Of a DNA stretch of 52,775 nucleotides, positions 16,843 through 24,240 are shown in pieces. The notes beneath the pieces were generated by a model. That model was not told the DNA's origin and did not search any database. It saw nothing but the letters and a program-made list of their open reading frames with translations. The stretch's first letter is position 1. Every line of letters starts with the position of its first letter. Made by a program: the position numbers and the translations under genes. Source of the DNA: Syntrophobacterales bacterium Delta_02 (GTDB taxonomy: Bacteria > Desulfobacterota > Syntrophorhabdia > Syntrophorhabdales > Syntrophorhabdaceae); NCBI GenBank assembly GCA_001603955.1, contig LVAA01000026.1, positions 1 through 52,775 on the forward strand, read 5' to 3'.

Positions 16843-18477
16843 ATGTTTTGTTATCAATGTGAACAGACAGCAAAAGGTGAGGGATGTTCGAAGGTCGGGG
16901 TCTGCGGGAAACAGCCTGATGTGGCTGCCCTTCAGGACCTCCTGGTCTATGTGACTGCCGAGTTTTCATGGCTTGCCCGGGAGGCCGGCAAGCACGGGAT
17001 CAAACCGGACAGGGAAATGAACCTACTCGCTGTTGAGGCCTTGTTTCATACGCTGACAAATGTCGACTTCGATCCGGAACGCCTGAAGGCCAAGATAACG
17101 GCTGTGGCGGCAAAACGCGACGACCTTGTCGCCAGGATCGCCGCGAAAGGCGGAAACACCGTTTTGCCCGGCGGCAGGACGCCGACAAAGCCCGACCCTG
17201 CCATGGAAGGCCTCGTAAAACAGGGAGAGACCGTGGGCTTCCAGGGAACCATGCGGAACGAGAACGCCGATGTCACATCGCTCATGCACACCGTGATCTT
17301 CGGCCTCAGGGGCGTCGCGGCATACGTGTACCACGCGGCCCTGCTGGGCAAGGAAGATGAGGCGGTCTACGCCTTCATCTACGACGCTCTCGCGGAAGTG
17401 CTCGAGAACAGGCTGGGACTCAACGAATGGCTGGGGCTGGTCCTGAAGTGCGGCGAGATAAATCTCAAGGCCATGGAACTCCTCGACGCGGCGAATACCG
17501 AGACCTATGGCCACCCCGTCCCGACAACGGTCCCCCTGGGGGCAAAGAAGGGCAAGGCGCTCCTGGTGTCCGGTCACGACCTCAAGGACCTCGAGGAGAT
17601 CCTGAAACAAACGGAAGGCACGGGAATATACGTTTACACCCATGGCGAGATGCTCCCCTGCCACGGATATCCGGAGCTCAAGAAGTATCCCCATTTCTAC
17701 GGCCATTACGGGACGGCCTGGCAGAACCAGCACAAGGAGTTCTCCGAATTTCCCGGCTCCATCGTCATGACCACGAATTGCATCCAGAAACCGCTGGAGT
17801 CGTACGCGGCGAACATATTCACGACAGGCCCCGTTGCCTGGCCGGGAGTGACCCACATCACCGACGGAAACTACAGGCCCGCGATAGACAGGGCCCTTGC
17901 ACTGCCGGGTTTCACCGCCGACTCGAATGGCAGGTCCGTCATGGTCGGCTTTGCCCACAACGCCATCATGGGCGTGGCGGACAAGGTGATAGAGGCGGTC
18001 AAGACCGGGAAGATACGCCATTTCTTCCTCGTAGCGGGATGCGATGGCGCAAAGCCGGGGAGGAACTACTACACCGAATTCGTCGAGAAGGTTCCCGACG
18101 ATTGCGTGGTCCTCACCCTTGCCTGCGGAAAGTTCCGATTCTTCGACAAACAGCTAGGCGATATCGGCGGCATCCCCCGTCTTCTCGACGTCGGGCAGTG
18201 CAACGACGCTTATTCCGCCATCCAGGTAGCGGTAGCGCTCTCGAAGGCGTTCAATGTGGGTGTCAACGAACTGCCCCTGTCGCTGGTGCTCTCCTGGTAT
18301 GAACAGAAGGCCGTGGCGATCCTGCTCACCCTCTTCTACCTCGGCATCAGGAACATGCGTCTCGGACCATCCCTGCCGGCCTTCGTCACCCCGAACGTGC
18401 TCAAGGTCCTCGTCGACAAATACAACATCAAACCCATCACGACGCCCGACCAGGACTTGAAGGAGATTTTGGGATAG
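16843..18477 (+). CDS. hcp: Hydroxylamine reductase (hybrid cluster protein)
   Basis: A 544-residue iron-sulfur enzyme holding one [4Fe-4S] (or [2Fe-2S]) cluster and the hybrid Fe-S-O cluster. It reduces hydroxylamine in vitro and is thought to reduce NO to N2O in cells. The N-terminal MFCYQCEQTAKGEGCSKVGVC gives the CX2C-X8-CX5C ligands of the anaerobe form. The hybrid-cluster ligands appear later: TNCIQ, VAGCDGAKPGR, LACGKFRF and DVGQCND. The AAGGAGGGG ribosome site precedes the ATG. The upstream HcpR-like operator suggests induction by nitrosative stress. The ferredoxin-like gene follows 112 nt later, the partner usually found with hcp under HcpR. Confidence 0.97.
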   Translation: MFCYQCEQTAKGEGCSKVGVCGKQPDVAALQDLLVYVTAEFSWLAREAGKHGIKPDREMNLLAVEALFHTLTNVDFDPERLKAKITAVAAKRDDLVARIAAKGGNTVLPGGRTPTKPDPAMEGLVKQGETVGFQGTMRNENADVTSLMHTVIFGLRGVAAYVYHAALLGKEDEAVYAFIYDALAEVLENRLGLNEWLGLVLKCGEINLKAMELLDAANTETYGHPVPTTVPLGAKKGKALLVSGHDLKDLEEILKQTEGTGIYVYTHGEMLPCHGYPELKKYPHFYGHYGTAWQNQHKEFSEFPGSIVMTTNCIQKPLESYAANIFTTGPVAWPGVTHITDGNYRPAIDRALALPGFTADSNGRSVMVGFAHNAIMGVADKVIEAVKTGKIRHFFLVAGCDGAKPGRNYYTEFVEKVPDDCVVLTLACGKFRFFDKQLGDIGGIPRLLDVGQCNDAYSAIQVAVALSKAFNVGVNELPLSLVLSWYEQKAVAILLTLFYLGIRNMRLGPSLPAFVTPNVLKVLVDKYNIKPITTPDQDLKEILG

Positions 18478-18479
18478 GA

Positions 18480-18575
18480 CAGGTTATGGGTGATGGGTTA
18501 TGGGCATCAGGAAAGAACGGGGAACAACGTCCAGGCAGCTTGCCCATGACCCATCGCCTGTTATCCATGACCTGC
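18480..18575. repeat. Two-armed heptamer repeat, GGTTATG family (copy 2)
   Basis: Left arm 18480-18507 reads GGTTATG/GGTGATG; right arm 18538-18575 reads CCATGAC/CCATCGC in the opposite sense. It sits between hcp and the ferredoxin-like gene and begins just after the hcp stop codon. Confidence 0.8.
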
Positions 18576-18589
18576 TTCAAGGGGTCTTT

Positions 18590-19420
18590 ATGACAATCAA
18601 ACGAAAGATCGTTCACATAGATGAAGAAAGATGCAATGGATGTGGGCAGTGCGTCAGCGCCTGCGCCGAAGGGGCGATCGCCCTTGAAGACGGAAAGGCC
18701 CGGCTCGTTGCCGACAAGTATTGCGACGGACTTGCCGCCTGTCTCGGCGAATGCCCGGCAGGCGCCATATCCATCATCGAGAGAGAGGCCGATCCCTTTG
18801 ACGAAGAAGCGGTCGAACGATATCTTGCAGGGAAAAAGGGTGCCGGCGAACACGCGGTCGAAACCCATGACGGCTCCGTCAACCCCCCTTCCCCCGACCT
18901 CGCCGCACCCACGTCCCTGCCCTGCGGCTGCCCGTCCACACAGCTTCAGATGTTCGCCCCCGTCAAAAACGGAACCGACGACGAGGTGCGTATCCGGCAG
19001 GCCACGCGGCTCACCCACTGGCCCGTCCAGTTGAGGCTCGTCCCGCCAACAGCACCTTTTCTCAGAAAAGCTGACATCCTCGTCGCCTCGAACTGTACCC
19101 CCGTCGCGTATCCCAACTTTCACGAGGACCTTCTCAAGGGTAAGGTGGTCTTGATGGGATGCCCCAAGTTCGACGACACCGCCGAATACATCGACAGGTT
19201 CACGGCGATCTTCTCCGCCGCCGACATGCGGAGCATCACCGTAGCGATCATGGAAGTCCCCTGCTGCTCAAAGATGCCTCGCATCGTCGAGACGGCACTG
19301 AAACGCTCGGGCAGAAAAATACCCCTCGAGACCATCGTGATAAGCCCCCGGGGACAGAGATCGTGCAGAGGACAAAGCTCGCCGCATAAAGGCCCATCTC
19401 ACGCCCGTTCGTCGCCCTGA
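18590..19420 (+). CDS. Dicluster ferredoxin-like protein associated with hcp
   Basis: 276 residues. An N-terminal ferredoxin domain has CNGCGQC...C (Cys15, 18, 21, 25) and a second set with unusual spacing, Cys45-X5-Cys51-X3-Cys55-Pro, so two [4Fe-4S] clusters are likely. The longer C-terminal part keeps scattered Cys residues (CGC, SNC, MGCP, PCC) of the kind seen in ferredoxin-like partners of hcp, probably supplying electrons to it. Start at ATG 18590, with AAGGGG before it; upstream codons to 18500 are translated repeat. The last ~25 residues are basic and look unlike the rest, but no frameshift is obvious. Confidence 0.85.
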   Translation: MTIKRKIVHIDEERCNGCGQCVSACAEGAIALEDGKARLVADKYCDGLAACLGECPAGAISIIEREADPFDEEAVERYLAGKKGAGEHAVETHDGSVNPPSPDLAAPTSLPCGCPSTQLQMFAPVKNGTDDEVRIRQATRLTHWPVQLRLVPPTAPFLRKADILVASNCTPVAYPNFHEDLLKGKVVLMGCPKFDDTAEYIDRFTAIFSAADMRSITVAIMEVPCCSKMPRIVETALKRSGRKIPLETIVISPRGQRSCRGQSSPHKGPSHARSSP

Positions 19421-19460
19421 TCTTGGGGTGGGAGCGGCAACCCGGAATCTCCCCGTGGTC

Positions 19461-19489
19461 TTTTGATGCGCGTTGGGCTGTGGTATAAT
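19461..19489 (+). promoter_or_regulatory. Extended -10 promoter of the cupin gene
   Basis: TGGTATAAT with a perfect -10 (19484-19489) and a TTTTGA element 17 nt upstream (19461-19466). The predicted start near 19496 gives a 33-nt leader to the ATG at 19529. Confidence 0.55.
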
Positions 19490-19528
19490 GGTTGACTCTG
19501 CATCATATTGCCGACAAGGAGCTAAACT

Positions 19529-19879
19529 ATGAAGATCACTGATCTCAGCAAGATCGAGAAGGTTCCCATGACGATGGAAGGGGCGAAGGGCGCGTGGAAA
19601 CAGATCCCCCTCGGAAAGGCCGACGGGGTTCCCGCCTATACCCTGCGGGTCTTCACCATCGAACCCGGGGGACACACGCCATATCACAAGCATCCCTTCG
19701 AGCACATGAACTACATCATAGAGGGCGAAGGGGTGCTCGTGGACGCCGAAGGCAGGCAGCGGCCGGTCAGGGAGGGAGATTTCGCCCTCGTCCTGCCCGA
19801 CGAGACCCACCAGTACAGAAATACCACAGCGGACCGGCCCCTGGTAATGATCTGTCTCGTGCCGAAGGACTACGAATAG
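19529..19879 (+). CDS. Cupin-domain protein
   Basis: A 116-residue single-domain cupin. The first cupin motif is GGHTPYHKHPFEHMNYIIEGEG, and the second is DFALVLPDETHQYRN, giving the 3-His/1-Glu metal site. Small cupins of this length act as metal-dependent isomerases, dioxygenases or sensory domains; the substrate cannot be read from the sequence. CAAGGAG precedes the ATG at good spacing. It has its own promoter and is transcribed alone, convergent with a response-regulator gene whose end is 7 nt away. No relation to hcp is evident apart from proximity. Confidence 0.85.
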   Translation: MKITDLSKIEKVPMTMEGAKGAWKQIPLGKADGVPAYTLRVFTIEPGGHTPYHKHPFEHMNYIIEGEGVLVDAEGRQRPVREGDFALVLPDETHQYRNTTADRPLVMICLVPKDYE

Positions 19880-19885
19880 GGAGGG

Positions 19886-20275
19886 TCAGGCGACCTTTGA
19901 GCGGGCCGTCACGGTCTCGATCATGCCCGTAAGCTCTTCGAGGTGAAAGGGCTTGGCGATGAAGGGACGGCCGGCAATGAAGCCGCCACCCTCTTCCACT
20001 TCTTCGCGCCTGACGAGGCCTGTAAGAAATATGATGGGTATATCGCTGGTGGAGCTGTGTTCCATGAGATGTTCGGCAACCCTGCCGCCATCCATGACGG
20101 GCATCTTGACGTCGAGGAGAATGACGTCGGGCTTCACCTTCCTGGCCAGGTCGATCCCCGTCGGCCCGTTTGCTGCCGTTACTACCCTGTATTTCCAGGT
20201 ATAGTGAAGCCAGAGCCTTGTGATCTCGCAGAAATCCCGGTTGTCGTCGATAAGAAGGACCTTCTTTTTCTCCAT
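19886..20275 (-). CDS. Single-domain response regulator
   Basis: A 129-residue receiver (CheY-like) domain with no output domain. The phosphoacceptor is the Asp of ILLDVKMPVMDGG near residue 54; the acidic pair is in LIDDNRDF (11-12); the Thr of FLTG and the Lys of FIAKPF complete the active site. It probably relays phosphate or binds a partner rather than DNA. No histidine kinase is adjacent, so its partner is elsewhere. Unusually, WLHYTWKYRVV gives an aromatic-rich second helix. It is convergent with the cupin gene and divergent from the PLD nuclease, with a repeat element between. Confidence 0.92.
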   Translation of the reverse strand: MEKKKVLLIDDNRDFCEITRLWLHYTWKYRVVTAANGPTGIDLARKVKPDVILLDVKMPVMDGGRVAEHLMEHSSTSDIPIIFLTGLVRREEVEEGGGFIAGRPFIAKPFHLEELTGMIETVTARSKVA

Positions 20276-20343
20276 CCTCGATCCCCTTTGGTACTATTAT
20301 CAGCACATCGGGGTGTTTCTTAAGACCACGAAGGGCCTAAAGG

Positions 20344-20520
20344 CCCGTGGCAGGTCGCAGGCCCAGGAAATGCCACAGGTCACAGGTCTCAAGTCACAGG
20401 TCAAAGAAATGTCGCAGGTCTCAAGTCGCATGTCACAGGTTCAAAGCCAGGAACCCGAGAAGGAACCGATTTCTGCTTCTGTGTTTGACCTGCGACCTGT
20501 GACTTGAGACCTGCGACGAC
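20344..20520. repeat. Two-armed heptamer repeat, GGTCACA family (copy 1)
   Basis: Left arm about 20347-20450 has heptamers such as GGTCACA, GGTCTCA and AGTCACA; right arm 20488-20520 has the complement (TGTGACTTGAGACC). Left and right arms share long exact complementary stretches such as CAGGTCTCAAGTCACAGGTC. It lies between divergent genes, so it is not limited to 3' ends. Confidence 0.85.
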
Positions 20521-20543
20521 CGTGAGGCCTGGAACGGTCTTCC

Positions 20544-20573
20544 TTGACCTGCGGCCCGTGAACGCATTACAAT
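20544..20573 (+). promoter_or_regulatory. Promoter of the PLD nuclease gene
   Basis: TTGACC (20544-20549), an 18-nt spacer and TACAAT (20568-20573), about 25 nt before the ATG at 20598. It begins just past the end of the repeat element. Confidence 0.55.
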
Positions 20574-20597
20574 TCCGAAAATCCTGACGGGGGGTTC

Positions 20598-21134
20598 ATG
20601 AAGAGATCCGTTTGCCGTTCTTTAGCGGTCCTGTTCGTTCTTTTCTCACTGCCGTGGCACCTTGGGGCGGCCGATGTGGTTCTCAACAACGCCCCGGCGC
20701 ATGTCTTCTTCAGCCCCGGCGGGGGTGCGACAAAGGCCATAGTGAGACAGATCGGGGAAGCCACCCGTGAGGTACTGATGCAGGCCTATCTCTTCACGTC
20801 GAAACCCGTCCAGGCGGCCCTCATCAGGGCCCGGAAGCGGGGCGTAGAGGTGGAGGTCATCCTTGACGGTTACGAGCAGAAAGAGCACAAACACGTCACG
20901 GCCCGGGTCCTCAGGGCCGGCGGCGTCAACGTCCGGCTTGACAACAGGCATGCCTGCGCCCACAACAAGCTCATCATCATCGACCGGCGGACGGTCATAA
21001 CGGGTTCCTTCAACTTCACCTACGCCGCCGAGGACAAGAACGCCGAGAACCTACTCATCATCGCCTCCGAGCACCTGGCCGCCCTGTACACGGACAACTA
21101 CCTGAAGCACAGGAAACACTCAAGAAAGTTCTAG
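20598..21134 (+). CDS. Secreted phospholipase D-like nuclease (Nuc type)
   Basis: 178 residues with an N-terminal signal peptide (basic start, hydrophobic core, cleavage near LGAAD) and one HKD domain. The catalytic motif HNKLIIID gives His122, Lys124 and Asp129, followed by GSFNFTYAAEDKNAEN, typical of the Nuc endonuclease branch that works as a dimer to hydrolyse phosphodiesters. It probably acts in the periplasm on nucleic acids; phospholipid activity is less likely at this size. GGGGGG before the ATG is the ribosome site. It is monocistronic and convergent with the holin-like gene across a two-armed repeat that begins just after its stop. Confidence 0.88.
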   Translation: MKRSVCRSLAVLFVLFSLPWHLGAADVVLNNAPAHVFFSPGGGATKAIVRQIGEATREVLMQAYLFTSKPVQAALIRARKRGVEVEVILDGYEQKEHKHVTARVLRAGGVNVRLDNRHACAHNKLIIIDRRTVITGSFNFTYAAEDKNAENLLIIASEHLAALYTDNYLKHRKHSRKF

Positions 21135-21280
21135 AGAACCGCTTGAGCCGCTTGAACCGCTTGAACGTTAAAAACCAAAGAACCAAGGACTTATTGTCTG
21201 GTCGGAGGTTGACAGGGATCCGGAGAAACAGTCTTCTCCTCCAATGCGTTCAAGCGGCTCAAGCTGCTCAAGCGGTTTAA
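21135..21280. repeat. Two-armed 9-nt repeat, CTTGAGCCG family (copy 2)
   Basis: Left arm 21135-21170 (CTTGAGCCG, CTTGAACCG) starts at the base after the PLD gene's stop codon; right arm 21246-21280 is the complement and touches the stop of the minus-strand gene ending at 21277. About 26 of 30 arm bases can pair. Confidence 0.88.
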
Positions 21281-21627
21281 ACCCTGTCTTTGGGCTGTAC
21301 TATGAGGCTGACGATGTAGTTGATGAGGGACAGGACGATGCTGTAAAGGAGGGCCCACCAGAAACCTGCCACCTCGAAGCCTTTGATGACCGATGACGCG
21401 AGGAGGATGAGAACAGCGTTAATGACAAAAGTGAAGAGGCCCAGGGTGAGGATATTGATGGGCAGGGTGATAAGAATGAGGACCGGCCGCACGAGAATGT
21501 TCACCACGCCCAGAAAGAGCGCCACCCACAGGGCGGAGAAGAAACTGCCGACCCTTACACCGGGAATGAAGTAGGCCGCGATAATGATGGACGCGGCCAT
21601 TACCAGCCATTTGAGAAGAAGCCCCAT
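21277..21627 (-). CDS. Phage-holin-family (YvlD-like) membrane protein
   Basis: A 116-residue protein with four hydrophobic helices, matching the 'mycobacterial four-TMS phage holin' family whose members, such as YvlD, are mostly chromosomal and not viral. Telling parts are GVRVGSFFSALWVALFLGVVNILVRP, LPINILTLGLFTFVINA, and FWWALLYSIVLSLINYIV. Function is unknown. No phage genes are nearby, so a lysis role should not be assumed. The gene upstream on the same strand ends 18 nt before this start, so both may share a transcript. The stop codon TAA is directly followed by the repeat. Confidence 0.85.
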   Translation of the reverse strand: MGLLLKWLVMAASIIIAAYFIPGVRVGSFFSALWVALFLGVVNILVRPVLILITLPINILTLGLFTFVINAVLILLASSVIKGFEVAGFWWALLYSIVLSLINYIVSLIVQPKDRV

Positions 21628-21645
21628 GGTCCGGGAAGTGCGAAC

Positions 21646-21927
21646 CTATTCGCGGAAGAACTTATGCTCAGGGAGCATCCTCAGAGAAACTTCCTCGGCC
21701 TCACCGATGACGGTCTCAAGAGCGACACTCAGAGCCACCATCTTCACGGAGATGGCATCGAGGATACCGGCCATCTTTTCGATGTTCTCCCTGGTCGTGG
21801 CGCAACATTCGTTGATCCTGACCTCGTTCTTCCTGCAGTCCTCAATGAGGTCCTTGTGCAACTCCCACTCTTCCCGTGTGAGATTCTTGGATGCCAACAA
21901 CTCGTCTACGGTCATAACATTGCTCAT
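21646..21927 (-). CDS. Hypothetical protein, helical, 93 residues
   Basis: A small, acidic, mostly helical protein: VDELLASKNLTREEWELHKDLIEDCRKNEVRINECCATTRENIEKMAGI, with heptad-like spacing of hydrophobic residues, two to three cysteines (one CC pair) and no membrane segment. I do not recognise a family. The ATG at 21927 is chosen because GGAGGT lies 5-6 nt before it; two in-frame ATGs further up are less well placed. It is followed 18 nt later by the holin-like gene, suggesting a two-gene unit. The upstream gap to 22.2 kb is filled by a GTCCTATAG repeat. Confidence 0.65.
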   Translation of the reverse strand: MSNVMTVDELLASKNLTREEWELHKDLIEDCRKNEVRINECCATTRENIEKMAGILDAISVKMVALSVALETVIGEAEEVSLRMLPEHKFFRE

Positions 21928-22019
21928 TTCAACCTCCATCCCCAAGAACCACTGCCAGTGATCCCATTGATAAGTCTATCTTTTTTGGCCGGAAAAGGCA
22001 AACGGAAAGGCAGGGACGA

Positions 22020-22141
22020 ATAGGACCGATAGGACCCTATAAGACCTATAGGACAGATGGGACCAATAGGTCTTATAGGTCCTAAGCGTCCTATCGGTCC
22101 TATCCGTCTTATAGGTCCTATCCGGTGCTATGGGTCCTATC
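22020..22141. repeat. Two-armed 9-nt repeat, GTCCTATAG family
   Basis: Left part (from 22020) reads TAGGACC/CTATAAGACC; right part (to 22141) reads GGTCCTAT/GTCTTATAG in the opposite sense, in about six degenerate copies. The two can pair around a loop near 22060. It lies between divergent genes, upstream of the SagB-type gene's promoter. Confidence 0.8.
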
Positions 22142-22189
22142 AAAGACCCCTGCCCCCTATCCCCTATCTCCTTTCCCCTGCCTCTATCA

Positions 22190-22218
22190 TTGACTTATCA
22201 CACGGTATGAAGCATATT
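22190..22218 (+). promoter_or_regulatory. Promoter of the SagB/radical SAM pair
   Basis: TTGACT (22190-22195), a 17-nt spacer and CATATT (22213-22218), about 26 nt before the GTG start at 22244. GGTGGAG serves as the ribosome site. Confidence 0.5.
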
Positions 22219-22243
22219 TAAAGGTGTAAATGAAAGGTGGAGA

Positions 22244-23011
22244 GTGAAGGAGAAGGAAAAGCATAAGGCCGGGATCGGGACAAGGTTCCAGAATGAGACC
22301 AAGTACACACCCGATTCGCTTTCCGGCCATGTGTTCAACCTCGGGGCGATCCCCGATACCTTCAAGGAATACCCGAACCCGATCGCCAGGGTCTCGCTGC
22401 CGGAGCCAAAGGCGGGCGGCGAGTCCGGCCTGTGGAAACTCCTGCTAAGGAGAAGGTCGCGCCGCGAATATGCTTCCGGCAAACCCCTTAAGCTCAACGA
22501 CCTGTCCGCACTGCTTTGGGCAACGCAGGGTCTCACGGCACAGTTCGGCGACACCTTTTTCCGGACGGCACCCTCGGCGGGCGGCCTTTACCCCGTGGAG
22601 ACCTACCTGTGCGTCCGTGCCGTCGACGGGCTTGAAGAGGGGATATACCATTTCAGACCCGGCGACTACGACCTGGAATTCCTCAAGAAGGGTGATTTCT
22701 CGAGGGCCCTCACCGAGGCAGCCCTTCAGCAAACCCTCATCCTCACCGCCCAGGTCACCTTTATCTGGTCGGCACTCATTGCCCGGGGAAGCTGGAAATA
22801 CGGCCAAAGGGTCTATCGCTACATCTACCTCGATGCCGGCCATATCGCGCAGAATCTTTATCTCGCCGGTGAGGCCCTGGGACTCGGAGTGTGCGCCGTC
22901 GGTGCATTCTACGATGACGACGTGAACCGCATCATCGACCTCGATGGCGAGGAAGAGACGGTCATCTATATGGCTACGGTCGGGTTCCGCTCTCCGCAGA
23001 ATCCGCTGTGA
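22244..23011 (+). CDS. SagB-type flavin oxidoreductase (nitroreductase fold)
   Basis: 255 residues. It belongs to the SagB/ThcOx branch of FMN-dependent nitroreductases: RRSRREYASGKPLKLNDLSALLWATQG near residues 70-97, then the conserved APSAGGLYPVETYLCV, and a C-terminal DAGHIAQNLYLAGEALGLGVCAVGAFYDD. In peptide-toxin clusters such enzymes oxidise azolines; many stand-alone copies have unknown substrates. The start is GTG at 22244 with GGTGGAG before it. A radical SAM gene follows 21 nt later, so the two are almost certainly co-transcribed. No YcaO or precursor peptide was found beside them, so a RiPP role is unproven. Confidence 0.88.
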   Translation: MKEKEKHKAGIGTRFQNETKYTPDSLSGHVFNLGAIPDTFKEYPNPIARVSLPEPKAGGESGLWKLLLRRRSRREYASGKPLKLNDLSALLWATQGLTAQFGDTFFRTAPSAGGLYPVETYLCVRAVDGLEEGIYHFRPGDYDLEFLKKGDFSRALTEAALQQTLILTAQVTFIWSALIARGSWKYGQRVYRYIYLDAGHIAQNLYLAGEALGLGVCAVGAFYDDDVNRIIDLDGEEETVIYMATVGFRSPQNPL

Positions 23012-23032
23012 CAGAGCAAGGAGTCAAGGAAC

Positions 23033-24088
23033 ATGTATGAACAAGGAGTTATAAGACCACCCAGCGAAGCTCAGAGCCTCCTGATACGGGTGACGAGGAA
23101 TTGCCCCTGGAACCAGTGCATCTTCTGCCCCGCCTACAAGGGGGTGAAATTCTCCCGCCGGACAGTCGACGAGGTCAAGAAAGACATCGACAGCATGGAA
23201 AGGGAATACGCGTCCTACAAGAACGTGATCAAGTCCGCTTTTCTCCAGGACGCCGACAGCCTCGTCCTGAAGACGGCGGATATTCTCGAGATCATCAATT
23301 ACACGAAGGAGAAGTTCCCCGGGCTGGAACGTATCACCACCTACGCCCGGGCAACAACGTTGAAACGCAAGACCGTGGAAGAGTTGCACCAGCTCTGCAA
23401 GGCGGGCCTCACGAGAATACACGTGGGGCTGGAGAGCGGCTCGGAAAAGATCCTCAAGATGATACGGAAGGGGATCACGCCCGAGGATATCGTCGAAGGC
23501 GGCAGGAAGGTCGTGGAAGCGGGGATGTCGCTGTCGGAATACATAATGCCCGGCGTGGGCGGCAAGACGATGAGCTCCGAGAACGCCATCGAGACAGCCC
23601 GTCTTCTCAACCAGATCAACCCCGACTTCATCAGGGTTCGGACCTTCGCAATGCACCCCATGTCACCGATGCAAAAGCTCGTTCAGGACGGGACCTTTGT
23701 TGTCATGAACGACGCAGAGATAGTGGCAGAGATACGCCTTCTCGTGGAGAAGCTGGGCGAGATGCACACCTACTTCTCCTGCGGCGACTTCAGTCTCAAC
23801 CTGCTCATGCAGGTGGACGGCTATCTTGACGAAAGAAAGGCCTACATGCTCGATGAACTGGACAAGTTCCTCGCCCTGACACCGGAGCAACAGAAGGCCT
23901 ATGCCCTCATCAGGCGCTCCTCCTACATGCAATACCCCCTCGAGGCCGCGCAGAACGAGGACCTTCTGAGCAAGATACGCCCCGAGATCGAAAAACTCGA
24001 AAAGGACGATCCCGAGGGCTTCTACAAGTACATAGAGACGCTGAAATCCTACCAGCTCCCCCAACCGCAGACGGACGAGTGGAAGTAA
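23033..24088 (+). CDS. Radical SAM enzyme
   Basis: 351 residues. The cluster motif is CPWNQCIFC (Cys24, 29, 32), a CX4CX2C variant rather than the usual CX3CX2C. SAM-domain features follow: DADSLVLK, the ITTYARATTL block, the glycine-rich GLESGSEKIL typical of the HemN/MiaB-like subgroup, and GVGGKT. The C-terminal third has no SPASM or B12 domain I can name. Start ATG at 23033 has CAAGGAG upstream. It is linked to the SagB-type oxidoreductase 21 nt upstream. The substrate is unknown. It ends 3 nt before a CTTGAGCCG repeat. Confidence 0.88.
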   Translation: MYEQGVIRPPSEAQSLLIRVTRNCPWNQCIFCPAYKGVKFSRRTVDEVKKDIDSMEREYASYKNVIKSAFLQDADSLVLKTADILEIINYTKEKFPGLERITTYARATTLKRKTVEELHQLCKAGLTRIHVGLESGSEKILKMIRKGITPEDIVEGGRKVVEAGMSLSEYIMPGVGGKTMSSENAIETARLLNQINPDFIRVRTFAMHPMSPMQKLVQDGTFVVMNDAEIVAEIRLLVEKLGEMHTYFSCGDFSLNLLMQVDGYLDERKAYMLDELDKFLALTPEQQKAYALIRRSSYMQYPLEAAQNEDLLSKIRPEIEKLEKDDPEGFYKYIETLKSYQLPQPQTDEWK

Positions 24089-24090
24089 AG

Positions 24091-24240
24091 ACGGCTTGAG
24101 CCGCTTGAGCAGCTTGAGCCGCTTGAGCGAAAAGACCCATTTCTGGCAGTCGGGTTTGCGGATTAACCAGCCCGGTCAGAGTTAGCGACAGGACCGGCTG
24201 TTCTTTCTTTCACGTTCAAGCGGCTCAAGCGGCTCAAGCC
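24091..24240. repeat. Two-armed 9-nt repeat, CTTGAGCCG family (copy 3)
   Basis: Left arm 24091-24130 has four CTTGAGCCG/CTTGAGCAG units; right arm 24212-24240 is the complement. The right arm contributes the TGA stop codon (24234-24236) and the last Ala codon of the minus-strand gene, so the element has entered the coding end. Confidence 0.88.

Noticed and set aside
21277-21627. Prophage holin
   Set aside because: The family is mostly chromosomal (YvlD-like), and no phage structural, integrase or lysin gene lies nearby.
24091-24240. CRISPR-like array
   Set aside because: The units are 7 or 9 nt, degenerate, without regular spacers, and arranged in opposite arms; no cas gene is present.
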